From the NCBI RefSeq assembly GCF_024584435.1, contig NZ_CP102197.1, positions 620,001 through 684,000 on the forward strand: a stretch of 64,000 nucleotides of DNA, read 5' to 3'. The stretch comes from Schaalia odontolytica (GTDB taxonomy: Bacteria > Actinomycetota > Actinomycetes > Actinomycetales > Actinomycetaceae). This document shows positions 52,820-62,520 of the stretch, piece after piece; the stretch's first letter is position 1; each line of letters opens with the position of its first letter. Below the pieces are notes generated by a model. That model worked only from the letters and a program-made list of their open reading frames with translations, was not told where the DNA came from and made no database searches. Position numbers and translations under genes: made by a program.

Positions 52820-53308
52820 ATGACCAACGCGCGCGCTCGGCTGCTCAGGGCCCGAGAGGCCTTGAGCCTTGCGGAGAACTCTGTCGGCCTGAGGATGCGG
52901 GTCGAGCTTGACCAGCATCATAGGGCAGGGGGCGGCCCCGTTCTTCTCGGTCCCGCGCGCAGGTCGGACCTGATCCGCCTTCTCATCGACACCTGCCCTC
53001 CCGGAGGGTGGATTGGCCTCTGCGGGGTGCGCGACATCGGGTGGGAGTGGGCATCTGGCCAGGGGATGGAGCTGGGGCGGGTGCTCATCGTCAATGCCCA
53101 GACGATATCGGGGGTGGCGCAGGCATGCGCTCTGCTGCTGGATGCCTGCGACGTCGTGTGCCTGGACGTGCCCGAGCTAAGCAGGGCCGAACAGCGCGCG
53201 CTGTCCGCCCGCGCCCGTGTCCAGGGGCGCACCATCGTGACACTGCGCCCCTGGCCCGGCGTCTCACGCGAACCGAGTAACCGCGACGCGATGCGAATGG
53301 CCGTCTAG
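52820..53308 (+). CDS. imuA': ImuA'-like SOS mutasome accessory protein
   Basis: A 162-residue protein with a RecA-like reduced fold, as in mycobacterial ImuA'. Recognisable segments are RSDLIRLLIDTCPPGGWIGLCGV and VCLDVPELSRAEQRALSARARVQGRTIVTLRPW; no Walker A is intact. Together with ImuB and DnaE2 it would enable error-prone synthesis past DNA lesions. The ATG at 52820 is chosen because GAGGGGG precedes it. GTG 52796 lies inside the LexA box. imuB starts 2 bp after the stop. Identity rests largely on context and length. Confidence 0.78.
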   Translation: MTNARARLLRAREALSLAENSVGLRMRVELDQHHRAGGGPVLLGPARRSDLIRLLIDTCPPGGWIGLCGVRDIGWEWASGQGMELGRVLIVNAQTISGVAQACALLLDACDVVCLDVPELSRAEQRALSARARVQGRTIVTLRPWPGVSREPSNRDAMRMAV

Positions 53309-53310
53309 AG

Positions 53311-54882
53311 ATGCGTTACATGGTGCTATGGGTGCCTGACTGGCCCGTCAACTGCCTGGTCATTGACCTGCCTCCGGGCGGGAGCGGAGCCGTCGTGGAC
53401 GGGGACAAGATCGCGGTTGCTAGCGCGGCTGCCAGGAGAGCCGGAATCCGCTCGGGCATGAGCCTGAAAAAAGCAATGTACCTGTGCCCAGACCTGGTGC
53501 ACCTACCGCGAGACCGGGACCGAGAGGCCAGGTCCTTTAGTGCAGTCATCGACGCGTTTGACACGGTTGCGGCAGGGGTGGAGTGCCTGCGCCCCGGGGT
53601 TGCCAGGTGCCATGCCCACGGGCCTGCGAGGTGGGCGGGAAGCGAAGAGAAAGCTGCGTCGCTGCTCGTGGACGCCATTGAGGCTGCCGTCGGTGTCGAG
53701 TGCTTCGTGGGGATTGCCGAGGGGCCGTTGGCCTCGCTGATGGCCGCCCGGCAGGGGCGCATTGTTGCCCCGGATGACACACAGTCCTTCCTCAGCGGTG
53801 TTGAGCTGGCCCGCGCTCTCGAGTGCGTTCCTCCCCACATGCGTGATCGAGCCACCGCATCGATTGGCCTCCTTGAGGGACTGGGGGTGAGGCGCTGTGC
53901 CGATTTTCTCGCGCTCGGTCGCGGTCCCGTGCTCGAACGATTCGGTGACGTCGGTGAGCGACTGTGGACACTCGCATTGGGTGCAGACGGCGCGCTTACT
54001 CGACACGAACGCACTCAGTCGGACATATCGGTCACCTGTGAGATCGATGAGGGAGGGGATCGTATCGACACGATGATTGCCCCCATCACGCGGGCAGCCG
54101 CAACTCTGTCTCGTCGGCTATACGAATCCGGCGTGGTCTCCCAGACGCTGCGCATCGACGTCGAAGACGCGGGGGGAGGAGCGCGCAGCCGCACCTGGAG
54201 CGGGTGCGACCTGGCGATTCCCTCCGACGTCGCCCTGCGAGTGAGATGGACGCTGTCCGGCTGGATGTCCGGCGCCGAGGGGCCCTCCGGCCAGGCATCA
54301 TCGATCCGCCTGACGGCCTGCGATCCCCGAGCCGGCACCTCTCCGTCCGCGCTGTGGGGCAGAAGCGAGCGCGAGCAGGACGTATCGCGCAGCGCCGTGC
54401 GCATCCAGGCACTGGTGGGGCCGGATGCGCTCCTGGTTCCCCGCGTCCAGGGAGGGTATGACCCGCGTAGTCGCGTCGTGATGGCCAGGTGGGGGAGCGA
54501 GCCCGTCCTGCGGCCTTTCGAGGGAGCCTGGGAGGGGGGCGTCGCCACCGCGCCGGCCACCCTCTTTGACGAGCCTCCTCGGGTCAGGATTCTCCCCGAT
54601 TCTCCATCCACCGCAGACGTTCGCGTGGATTCGCGTGGTCGACTGACGGCGACTCCGGCCTACCTCGTTGAAGCCCACTCCGCCTCCCCCGCGCTCACGG
54701 GTGCTGCGGGGGCGGGGAGCCGCGTGAGGATTTGCGAGGTGCGGGGACCGTGGCCCGTACGTGGACGGTGGTGGGCACGGGAGGCACCTCGTGCCTACAT
54801 GCGTGCCCAGCTTGAGGATGGACGAACAACCCTGCTCGTGTGGAACGAGGGTGAGTGGGCACTAGAGGGGGTCGATGACTGA
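53311..54882 (+). CDS. imuB: ImuB, catalytically inactive Y-family polymerase
   Basis: A 523-residue protein of the mutasome hub that links DnaE2 to the beta clamp. The chain follows the Y-family fold (SGMSLKKAMYLCPDLVHLP, the finger/thumb region around ASIGLLEGLGVRRCADFLALGRGPVLERFG). The metal-binding acidic triad of active Y polymerases is not seen; the N-terminus reads LWVPDWPVNCLVID. This is standard for ImuB. A little-finger region and a C-terminal extension for protein contacts follow. It is coupled to imuA' by a 2-bp gap. Confidence 0.92.
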   Translation: MRYMVLWVPDWPVNCLVIDLPPGGSGAVVDGDKIAVASAAARRAGIRSGMSLKKAMYLCPDLVHLPRDRDREARSFSAVIDAFDTVAAGVECLRPGVARCHAHGPARWAGSEEKAASLLVDAIEAAVGVECFVGIAEGPLASLMAARQGRIVAPDDTQSFLSGVELARALECVPPHMRDRATASIGLLEGLGVRRCADFLALGRGPVLERFGDVGERLWTLALGADGALTRHERTQSDISVTCEIDEGGDRIDTMIAPITRAAATLSRRLYESGVVSQTLRIDVEDAGGGARSRTWSGCDLAIPSDVALRVRWTLSGWMSGAEGPSGQASSIRLTACDPRAGTSPSALWGRSEREQDVSRSAVRIQALVGPDALLVPRVQGGYDPRSRVVMARWGSEPVLRPFEGAWEGGVATAPATLFDEPPRVRILPDSPSTADVRVDSRGRLTATPAYLVEAHSASPALTGAAGAGSRVRICEVRGPWPVRGRWWAREAPRAYMRAQLEDGRTTLLVWNEGEWALEGVDD

Positions 54883-54921
54883 GGCAACGACGATGAACGG
54901 GGCGTGCCGTAGACTGAAAGG

Positions 54922-57900
54922 ATGGTATCTGGCTCGCTGCGCGACACCCTCGCTTCGATGACCGACGACGACCTGATGGCGCTCGTTGGCCCCGCAACCT
55001 GGGCGAATGGCCTGCGCCTGGCGCGCAGGGGAGCGGTACGCGAGCTCACCTGGCACTCTGCCGAGGACCAGCTCGAAACAAGGGTCACCGAGGGAGGTCT
55101 GGCCTACCGAGTGCGCGTCGCTCAGGCAACGCTTCGGCCATCGCTCACGTGCGCGTGCCCCCTGCGCTCGAACTGTCCACACGCGGCCGCGACGCTGATC
55201 GTCGCGCGCGAGGAAGCCCGCGAGCGCGACAATGGGGAAGCGGAGTGGAGTCGCGTGCTGCGCCAGGTGGTGGGAAGCTCGCGTGAGCGCGCCGGAGACC
55301 CGCTCGCTCTTATCATTGACGCCCACGACTCGAGCGCGCCGATATCGCTGACACCGTTGCGCCGCGGAGCCTTCTGCGAATGGACCGGCAAGCGGGCGTC
55401 GTGGCTGGATCTGACAGCAACGCAGTGGGCGTCGGTCACCGACGGGATCGATCCAACTCACCTGTCTCTCGTGCGCGAAGGCTACCGGCTCTCGCGTGAG
55501 TCGCGCTCGTGGCACTCCAGGACCGAGGTGACCCTGGCGTCGTTGGGGGAGCACGCCTACCCCTGGCTCAACCGACTTGTTCGCGCGGGAGTGACGCTAT
55601 TTTCGTCGCCAACGACCGACGAGCTATTCGAGGTGTCACACGCGACGTGGGACGCGGACATCGATGTCGTATCCGAGGAGACGGGACTCGCGGTCACGGT
55701 CGTGGCCCGCAACGGGGACCGGGTTATTCACTCGCCCCGCATCGACGCCGCCACTGGCCTGCTGGTCCTCAACGGAGGCCGGAGCGTTGCGCGTCTTGAA
55801 GGAGCGTCCACACTCGAGGCTTTTCCCTTCGATCGGGCGCTGCGGATTCCCTCCTCCGATGTTGCGGAATTTCGCGGAACCTGGCTGCCCGCTCTGCGCA
55901 GGCACTTCGTGATCAGCTCGGCCGACGGGAGCTTTGATCCGCGGGCGGCGACGCAGGCCACCCTCGTCGGGACGGTGCGCCGCGACGAGGAGGGGGTCAT
56001 CGTGCGCTGGTGGGCGGAGTACCAGCTGGGCAAGTCGCGCTCGCGTGCTCCGGTTGCCCAAGCTCTCTCGGACGAGGCGGTGGCTGCCCTCGTTGAGCGC
56101 GTTGATCGGTGGGGGAGCGCGTGCGGTGGCGAGCTGTGGCCACATCCCCCGGAGGCCGGACGCATGCCCCCGTGGATGGCGCCTCGTTTCCTGGCGCGCG
56201 TTGTCGACCAAAAGGCGCCGGAAGGCCTCGTGTGGGATGTGTCCGACGACGTGCGCACGATTGAGGTTGTCGATGCTGCCTCCCGCGTCGACCTGTCCAT
56301 TGAGCGGGGCGAGGCGGACTGGTTTGACCTGACGGCCCGCCTGAGCGTGGGGTCCCACTCGGTGAGTGTGGGCGAGGCGCTGGAAGCGCTGGGACGCGGC
56401 GACGAGTACGTTCGTGCGGGCGACGCCTGGGTGCGTCTCGACGGCGAACGCATCGTTGCACTCGCAGCGGCGTTGGAGGAAGCGCGCGCCCTGGTGGGCT
56501 GGGATGGGGAGGGGCTGCGCCTGTCGGCCCTCCACGTCGGCGCCGTCGACGTGGTGGCGCCCGCAGCGGACACGGTTTGCGTCAGCGGCGCTTGGACAAA
56601 GCGCGTTGGTGCGCTCGTTGCCGACCCTCAGCCCGAGGACGCGTTGGCGCCACTGCCCTCCCTGGGGCGCATCCTGCGTCCCTATCAACGGGAGGGACAC
56701 GCCTGGTTGACCGCACGCCTCGCCCGGGGGTTCGGCGCAATTCTCGCCGATGATATGGGACTGGGAAAGACCATTCAGATCCTGTCGGCAATTGCGGCCA
56801 TCAGACATGCGAAAGCCGCGCGAACAGGTCCGATTCTTGTGGTTGCCCCAACCTCGGTCGTGGCTGTGTGGATGGAACAGGCGGCGCGATTCGCTCCCGA
56901 CCTGCGGGTGCGGGCCGTCACGGAGACCGAAGCGCGCAGGGGAACGAGCATCGAGGAGGAAGTCGACGGCGCGGACCTGGTGATCACCTCCTACACGCTG
57001 GTTCGCCTGGAATCCGATCAGTGGACACACGTGGAGCTGGACGGAGTGGTCATCGACGAGGCGCAGGCGGTCAAGAACCCGCGCACGGCAACCTACAGGT
57101 CGCTGCGCGACCTGAACACCCCGTGGCGGCTCGCGGTCAGCGGCACCCCCATCGAGAACTCGCTCGCAGACCTGTGGGCGCTCCTGTCGCTGACCTGCCC
57201 CGGCCTGCTTCCCTCGTGGGAGGCATTCAACCGGAGGATTCGCAAGCCCATCGAAAGCGGAGCGGACCCGGCGATGCTCGCCCGCCTGACCTCCTATGTC
57301 GCTCCCTTCATCTTGCGCCGCACGAAGGAACAGGTTGCCCAAGACCTGCCGGACAAGGTTATCGACGTGGTGCGCGTCGACCTGGGGCGGGAACACCGCC
57401 GCATCTACGACCAGCATCTCGCGCGCGTTCGCGCACGCATCCTGGACCTTCTGGCGGATGTCGATGCCAACCGGATGAGTGTCCTGTCTTCCCTGACCCG
57501 CCTGAGGCAGCTGGCGCTCGATCCCGCGCTCGTGGACGGGGACTACTCCCGTGTCGGATCGGCGAAGATCGAGTACCTTGCGGATCACCTTGACGAGATT
57601 GTTCCGCTGGGGCATCAGGCCCTGGTTTTTAGCCAGTTCACGTCATTCTTGGCGCGCATTCGTGGCGCCTTGGAGCGTCGCGGGATCGCGGTGGTGCAGC
57701 TGGATGGTTCGACCCGCGATCGCGATCGTGTTATCGAGGAGTTCCGGTCGGGCCAGGCGCAGGTGTTCCTGATCTCGCTGAAGGCGGGAGGGGCGGGCCT
57801 GACGTTGACGGAAGCAGACTACGTCTACGTCATGGATCCCTGGTGGAATCCCGCCGCCGAGGAGCAGGCGATCGACCGGGCACATCGCATCGGTCAGACA

Positions 57901-58059
57901 AAGAAAGTGAACGTGTATCGCCTGGTCGCGGCGGACACGATCGAGGCGAAGGTCGTGGAACTCCAGGACCGAAAGCGGCGCCTGATCTCCTCCGTCATGA
58001 ACGGTGCCGCCGCGCCCGCACCGCTCAGTGCCGCCGACCTTCGCGCGCTGATCGACTAG
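54922..58059 (+). CDS. SWIM-domain SNF2-family helicase
   Basis: A 1045-residue DNA translocase. The N-terminus carries a SWIM zinc motif CAC-x5-CPH (Cys77, Cys79, Cys85, His87). The SNF2 ATPase follows, with Walker A ADDMGLGKTI (about residue 610), the DEAQ box VVIDEAQAVKN (about 711) and SGTPIENSL. The C-lobe motifs are LDGSTRDRDRV, LISLKAGGAGLTLT and RAHRIGQTKKV. It lies between imuB and dnaE2. TAGACT is 6 nt before the ATG, so a leaderless start is likely. No LexA box precedes it. Its stop shares CTAG with the stop of the convergent alcohol dehydrogenase. Confidence 0.9.
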   Translation: MVSGSLRDTLASMTDDDLMALVGPATWANGLRLARRGAVRELTWHSAEDQLETRVTEGGLAYRVRVAQATLRPSLTCACPLRSNCPHAAATLIVAREEARERDNGEAEWSRVLRQVVGSSRERAGDPLALIIDAHDSSAPISLTPLRRGAFCEWTGKRASWLDLTATQWASVTDGIDPTHLSLVREGYRLSRESRSWHSRTEVTLASLGEHAYPWLNRLVRAGVTLFSSPTTDELFEVSHATWDADIDVVSEETGLAVTVVARNGDRVIHSPRIDAATGLLVLNGGRSVARLEGASTLEAFPFDRALRIPSSDVAEFRGTWLPALRRHFVISSADGSFDPRAATQATLVGTVRRDEEGVIVRWWAEYQLGKSRSRAPVAQALSDEAVAALVERVDRWGSACGGELWPHPPEAGRMPPWMAPRFLARVVDQKAPEGLVWDVSDDVRTIEVVDAASRVDLSIERGEADWFDLTARLSVGSHSVSVGEALEALGRGDEYVRAGDAWVRLDGERIVALAAALEEARALVGWDGEGLRLSALHVGAVDVVAPAADTVCVSGAWTKRVGALVADPQPEDALAPLPSLGRILRPYQREGHAWLTARLARGFGAILADDMGLGKTIQILSAIAAIRHAKAARTGPILVVAPTSVVAVWMEQAARFAPDLRVRAVTETEARRGTSIEEEVDGADLVITSYTLVRLESDQWTHVELDGVVIDEAQAVKNPRTATYRSLRDLNTPWRLAVSGTPIENSLADLWALLSLTCPGLLPSWEAFNRRIRKPIESGADPAMLARLTSYVAPFILRRTKEQVAQDLPDKVIDVVRVDLGREHRRIYDQHLARVRARILDLLADVDANRMSVLSSLTRLRQLALDPALVDGDYSRVGSAKIEYLADHLDEIVPLGHQALVFSQFTSFLARIRGALERRGIAVVQLDGSTRDRDRVIEEFRSGQAQVFLISLKAGGAGLTLTEADYVYVMDPWWNPAAEEQAIDRAHRIGQTKKVNVYRLVAADTIEAKVVELQDRKRRLISSVMNGAAAPAPLSAADLRALID

Positions 58060-59162
58060 GCAAGCGTCGGCGCGGGCACCGTGCGGGACGCGTCCTCCTC
58101 GGCGGTGGGCGCGAGCCCTGGACGCACGGCCACCTTGAGGCCGGCCCGCGTGCGCACCGCGTCAAGGGCCGCCGCGATGTCGTGGAGGGCAAATTCGTGC
58201 GTGAGGAGTGGGGAGAGGTTGAGCGTCCCGTCGGAGAGCATTGCGACGGCCGCCGCGTAGTCGCTCAGCGTCGCGTTTGCGCTGCCTGAGATCGTCAGCT
58301 CGCGGTAGTGCACAAGGTTCGGGTCGATCCGCGCGAGGGAGGAGAGCGGGAATCCGGCGAAGAGACAGATGTGAGCGCCGATGCCCGCGCAACGGGCAGC
58401 CACGTTGAGTAGGGCCGGGTCACCGACGGCGACGATGACGACATCGGCGCCCGCTTCGCCCGTCCACTCGCTGACGTCGCGCACGAGCGCCTCTCCCTCG
58501 GAGGCGGTGGTCCTTGTCGCACCCATGGCTCGTGCCGGGGAGAGCCTGGCGGGACGCCCGCAAGCCATGACGGTTGCGCCCGCGGCTACGGCCAGCGCGC
58601 AGTGAATCAGGCCAATTGGTCCCGTGCCAATGACGAGGACGCGCGAGCCGGGATCGATAGGCAGGCGCCCCCTCGCCCGCAGGCAGCACGAGAGTGGTTC
58701 CGCGAGGGCGAGAAGCGAGGGGTTGATCTCGCGCTTCGTCGGCGTCACGCACGCCAACGCGTGTTCGGGAACGAGGATGAAGTCCGCGAGTCCGCCGTCA
58801 ACTCCTGTGCCGAAGAGGCGCATGTGTGCACAGACGTTGGAACGTCCGGCGCTGCACGGCGCACACGTTCCGCAGGGAATCTCGGGGGCCAATCCCACCT
58901 GTGTTCCGACCTGTGGGACGTCGACGCCGGGGGTGAGGCGTTCGCCGATGCGCCACACGCGCGCCGCGATCTCGTGACCGAGAACCACACCAGGGGTGAC
59001 TCCGGCCTTCTTCTGCCCCGTTGCGATCCGAAGATCCGTCCCGCACAGGGTTGTGGCCTCGACCGCGAGGAGCACCTCGCGTGGCTGGACGCGCGGCACG
59101 GGTCGGCTCTGGAGGGTCAACGAACCCGGGGATTGGAGGGAGGCCACGCGCATGAAGGTCAT
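58056..59162 (-). CDS. Zinc-dependent medium-chain alcohol dehydrogenase
   Basis: A 368-residue MDR-superfamily dehydrogenase resembling sorbitol or threonine dehydrogenases. Catalytic zinc residues appear in TTLCGTDLRI and VLGHE. The structural zinc lobe is CGTCAPCSAGRSNVC. The NAD(P)-binding loop is VIGTGPIGLIHCALAVAAGA. The substrate is unknown. ATG 59162 is chosen because TATCCT lies 6 nt upstream on the gene strand (leaderless). In-frame ATGs at 59180 and 59153 are alternatives. It diverges from dnaE2 across the LexA palindrome. Confidence 0.88.
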   Translation of the reverse strand: MTFMRVASLQSPGSLTLQSRPVPRVQPREVLLAVEATTLCGTDLRIATGQKKAGVTPGVVLGHEIAARVWRIGERLTPGVDVPQVGTQVGLAPEIPCGTCAPCSAGRSNVCAHMRLFGTGVDGGLADFILVPEHALACVTPTKREINPSLLALAEPLSCCLRARGRLPIDPGSRVLVIGTGPIGLIHCALAVAAGATVMACGRPARLSPARAMGATRTTASEGEALVRDVSEWTGEAGADVVIVAVGDPALLNVAARCAGIGAHICLFAGFPLSSLARIDPNLVHYRELTISGSANATLSDYAAAVAMLSDGTLNLSPLLTHEFALHDIAAALDAVRTRAGLKVAVRPGLAPTAEEDASRTVPAPTLA

Positions 59163-59191
59163 GGCGCCAGGATACGGCATGTGTCACATAA

Positions 59192-59229
59192 CACCCACCA
59201 TATCGAACAGGTGTTCGATATGGTGGGTG
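59192..59229. promoter_or_regulatory. 38-bp palindrome centred on a LexA box
   Basis: Arms 59192-59209 and 59212-59229 are perfectly complementary with a 2-bp centre. The core TCGAACAGGTGTTCGA (59203-59218) is a complete LexA box. The palindrome overlaps the probable dnaE2 start codon and lies 30 bp before the alcohol dehydrogenase start, so LexA could control both directions. The complementarity extends well beyond a normal LexA site. Confidence 0.85.
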
Positions 59230-62200
59230 CTGTGTTCAACGAACGGCGGTACGCGGAATTGCATGCCCACAGTGCCTTCAGTTTCCTGGAGGGGACCGAT
59301 GAGCCCGCTTCCATGGTCGAGGAAGCCGCGCGTCTGGGCTTGGATGCGCTGGCCATCCTTGATGTCGACGGCATGTACTCAACCGTGCAGACGACCGTCG
59401 CGGCGCGCCGATGCGGACTTCCCGTTATCTACGGTGCGGAGCTAACCCTCGGCTCTAACGCGTTGCGTTCGATCCTGCCCGGCTCGTGTGGCACGGGTTG
59501 GGGATTACCGCCCGGGGCGGAGGATCCCGGCATACGACTGCCGGTCCTGACGGCCAGCCCGACGGGATACGCGAATCTCGTCGGCGCAATGAGCGAGCGA
59601 GCACTCGCCACGCGGGGCGAACGTTCGCCCACGCACAGCCTAGACGACGTGGGCGGGGCCGGAAGCGGCCTGCGGGTACTCACCGGTGGAGCGCGCGGTC
59701 CCCTCATGCGCGCCCTGCGAGCGGGAGGACCCGTGTGGGCGCGCCGGGTGGTGAGGGCTCTGTCCGAGGTCTGCGGGGCGGATAACGTGCTGATCGAGTG
59801 GCAGGCGGCGGCCGGAGACGGGCAGGAAGTCGGCGACGTGCTCGCTGACCTTGCGCGTCAGACAGGGACGCGGCTGGTGGCCACGACCGGGGCGCGCATG
59901 TCATCGCCGTCGAAGCAGGCCCTCGGAGACGTTCTCACCGCCACGCGGCTGCGCTCATCGCTGGAGGAGGCAAACGCCCACCTCGGAGCCCACCGCGCAT
60001 TCCTCCGCTCCGCCCGAGAGATGGCGCATCTGCATCGCAGTCACCTCGAATCCCTTGAGCATGCGTGCGATGTCGCCGCAGACGCGGCATTTGACCTGCG
60101 ACTCGTTGCCCCCAAGCTTCCTCGCACCCGCGTTCCCGACGGGCACACGAACGACACGTGGCTGGCACACCTGACGCATCAGGGAGCGCAGCAGCGCTAC
60201 GGCACGCGCGCACAGCACCCGCGGGCATGGGAGACGATCGACCACGAGCTGGATGTGATTGCTCGCCTCGGCTTCGCCGGCTATTTCCTCATCGTCAAGG
60301 AGATCGTTGATTTTTGTGCGGAGCGAGGAATCCTGTGTCAGGGCAGGGGTAGCTCAGCGAACTCAGCCGTGTGCTACTGCCTGGGAATCACTGCGGTCGA
60401 TGCCGTGCGCCACAACCTTCTCTTCGAGCGTTTCCTCTCGGATGCTCGATCGGGACCACCGGATATTGACGTCGATATTGAGGCGTGTCGACGAGAGGAA
60501 GTCATCCAACATGTCTACAGCACCTATGGTCGTAACCGCGCGGCGCAGGTGGCCAACGTCATTACCTACCGTCCTCGATCGGCGATGCGTGATGCCACGC
60601 GCGCCCTGGGCTACCCCGCCGGGGCGGCGCAGGCGTGGTCGCGGGGAAAGGGACAGGCCCCAACCCTCGTGCGCGAGGCGGCCGATGCGCTGGCGCGACT
60701 TCCCCGCCACATGGGTATTCACTCCGGTGGCATGGTGCTCACGGATCAGCCGGTCTCTCGAATATGCCCGGTGAGATGGGCGGCAAGGGAAGGGCGCACG
60801 GTGCTCCAATGGGACAAGGAGGACTGCGCGGATGCGGGCCTGGTGAAATTCGACCTCCTCTCGCTCGGCATGCTCACCGCTCTGCGCATTGCCTTCGATG
60901 AGCTCAACGGGAGTAACCGCTCGGCCGACACCTTGGGGAGGGCTCCTCTTCGAGGGTGGGCTCCTCGTCCTCTACTCGGACGGCAGGAGATGCCCCTCGG
61001 CCTGCACACGCTCCCCGAGGAGGATCCGCGCGTGTACGACCTGCTGTGCGCCGCTGACACGGTGGGCGTCTTCCAGGTGGAATCGCGCGCGCAGATGAAC
61101 ACCCTGCCCAGGCTCAAGCCTCGGTGCTTCTATGACATCGTCGTCGAGGTCGCCCTCATACGGCCGGGTCCCATACAGGGGCGTGCGGTCAACCCCTACC
61201 TGCGCCGTCGCGCGGGGCGCGAAGCGGTGACATACCTGCACCCGCTCCTCGAACCGGCCCTGCGACAGACCCTGGGGGTCCCTCTGTTTCAAGAGCAACT
61301 GATGCGCATCGCCGCGGACGCAGCGGGGCTGTCCGGCGCCCAGGCTGACCAGCTCCGCCGCGCCATGGGCGCCAAGCGCAGCAGTGAACGCATGGAAGCA
61401 CTCAGGGCAGACCTCATGACGGGGATGGCGGCGCGTGGGATCGACGCCCCGACTCGGGAGCGCATCTTCGGCCAGCTCAAAGGGTTTGCAGACTTTGGCT
61501 TCCCGGAGTCCCACTCCTTTTCTTTTGCGCACATCGTCTATGCGTCCGCGTGGCTGAAGGTTCATGCGCCCGAGCACTTTTACGCGGCAATCCTGGCCTC
61601 CCAACCGATGGGCTTCTACTCGCCAGCGACGCTGGTGCAAGACGCGCGCCGCCACGGAGTGAGGGTCCTTGCCCCCTCGGTCAACGACTCCCTCCTCGAT
61701 GCCTCGGTGGAGAGGGGGGCCGCCTCCGCAAGCAGCTACCGAGCCGGGCGTTCGGACCCTCTTCCCTCTCGCCAGATCGTTCCCGTGGACGTTGACCCCT
61801 CCCTCGCCGTCCGCATCGGCTTGTCCCAGGTGCGCGGTCTGGGCAAGGCGGCCGAGCGGATCCTTGAGGCCCGGAAGGAAGGTCCCTTCGAAAGCCAGGC
61901 CGACCTGGCCAGGAGGGCGCATCTGGGGGAGGGGGACATGGAGAAGCTGGCTCTCTCAGGTGCCCTGGAGTGCCTGGGCGTGGGGCGTCGCGAGGGCATG
62001 TGGGCGGCGGGTGCGCTCGCCGTTCCCGAGGCCGACTCGGCGCAGTGGCAGCCCTTTCTTCCCGGAACCGAGGTAGGGGCGCGCCCACCCACTTTGCCCT
62101 CACCCTCTCGGGTAGAGCTGATGCGCTCGGACATGCGCACGATGGGGCTGACGCCCGGTGAACATCCTTTCTCCTCCGTCAGGGGCGAGCTTCCCGACGG

Positions 62201-62510
62201 CGTTCTCAAGGCTCGGGAGCTGGGAGAGCACCTGGATGGAAGAATCGTTGACGTGGCCGGGGTTGTTACTCATCGACAGCGTCCCCACACGGGCGCCGGC
62301 GTGACCTTCCTGTCCCTGGAGGATGAGACCGGTTTCGTCAACGTTTCAATCTCCCCGGGAACATGGGAGAAGTTTCGTCGTGTTGCCCTCGAATCGGAGG
62401 CGATGCTGGTGCGGGGGACGCTCGAGGCGGATGGGGCCATCAATGTTCGCGCGTTCCGGCTCACACCCGTCGTCCTCCCGATACGTGTGCGTTCCCGAGA
62501 CTTCCGCTAG
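59220..62510 (+). CDS. dnaE2: Error-prone DNA polymerase DnaE2
   Basis: A 1096-residue C-family polymerase of the SOS mutasome. A PHP domain opens the chain (ELHAHSAFSFLEG). The catalytic acids are in PPDIDVDIEACRREEV (about residues 413-428). Further polymerase blocks are DLLSLGMLTAL, RPGPIQGRAVNPYLRRRAG and FPESHSFSFAHIVY. A helix-hairpin-helix region (LSQVRGLGKAAERILEARKEG) and a C-terminal OB fold (FLSLEDETGFVNV) follow. GTG 59211, ATG 59220, GTG 59223 and GTG 59232 are all possible starts inside or next to the LexA palindrome; no ribosome site is visible. The stop lies 10 bp from the convergent HAD gene. Confidence 0.94.
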   Translation: MVGAVFNERRYAELHAHSAFSFLEGTDEPASMVEEAARLGLDALAILDVDGMYSTVQTTVAARRCGLPVIYGAELTLGSNALRSILPGSCGTGWGLPPGAEDPGIRLPVLTASPTGYANLVGAMSERALATRGERSPTHSLDDVGGAGSGLRVLTGGARGPLMRALRAGGPVWARRVVRALSEVCGADNVLIEWQAAAGDGQEVGDVLADLARQTGTRLVATTGARMSSPSKQALGDVLTATRLRSSLEEANAHLGAHRAFLRSAREMAHLHRSHLESLEHACDVAADAAFDLRLVAPKLPRTRVPDGHTNDTWLAHLTHQGAQQRYGTRAQHPRAWETIDHELDVIARLGFAGYFLIVKEIVDFCAERGILCQGRGSSANSAVCYCLGITAVDAVRHNLLFERFLSDARSGPPDIDVDIEACRREEVIQHVYSTYGRNRAAQVANVITYRPRSAMRDATRALGYPAGAAQAWSRGKGQAPTLVREAADALARLPRHMGIHSGGMVLTDQPVSRICPVRWAAREGRTVLQWDKEDCADAGLVKFDLLSLGMLTALRIAFDELNGSNRSADTLGRAPLRGWAPRPLLGRQEMPLGLHTLPEEDPRVYDLLCAADTVGVFQVESRAQMNTLPRLKPRCFYDIVVEVALIRPGPIQGRAVNPYLRRRAGREAVTYLHPLLEPALRQTLGVPLFQEQLMRIAADAAGLSGAQADQLRRAMGAKRSSERMEALRADLMTGMAARGIDAPTRERIFGQLKGFADFGFPESHSFSFAHIVYASAWLKVHAPEHFYAAILASQPMGFYSPATLVQDARRHGVRVLAPSVNDSLLDASVERGAASASSYRAGRSDPLPSRQIVPVDVDPSLAVRIGLSQVRGLGKAAERILEARKEGPFESQADLARRAHLGEGDMEKLALSGALECLGVGRREGMWAAGALAVPEADSAQWQPFLPGTEVGARPPTLPSPSRVELMRSDMRTMGLTPGEHPFSSVRGELPDGVLKARELGEHLDGRIVDVAGVVTHRQRPHTGAGVTFLSLEDETGFVNVSISPGTWEKFRRVALESEAMLVRGTLEADGAINVRAFRLTPVVLPIRVRSRDFR

Positions 62511-62520
62511 GCCCGATTCT

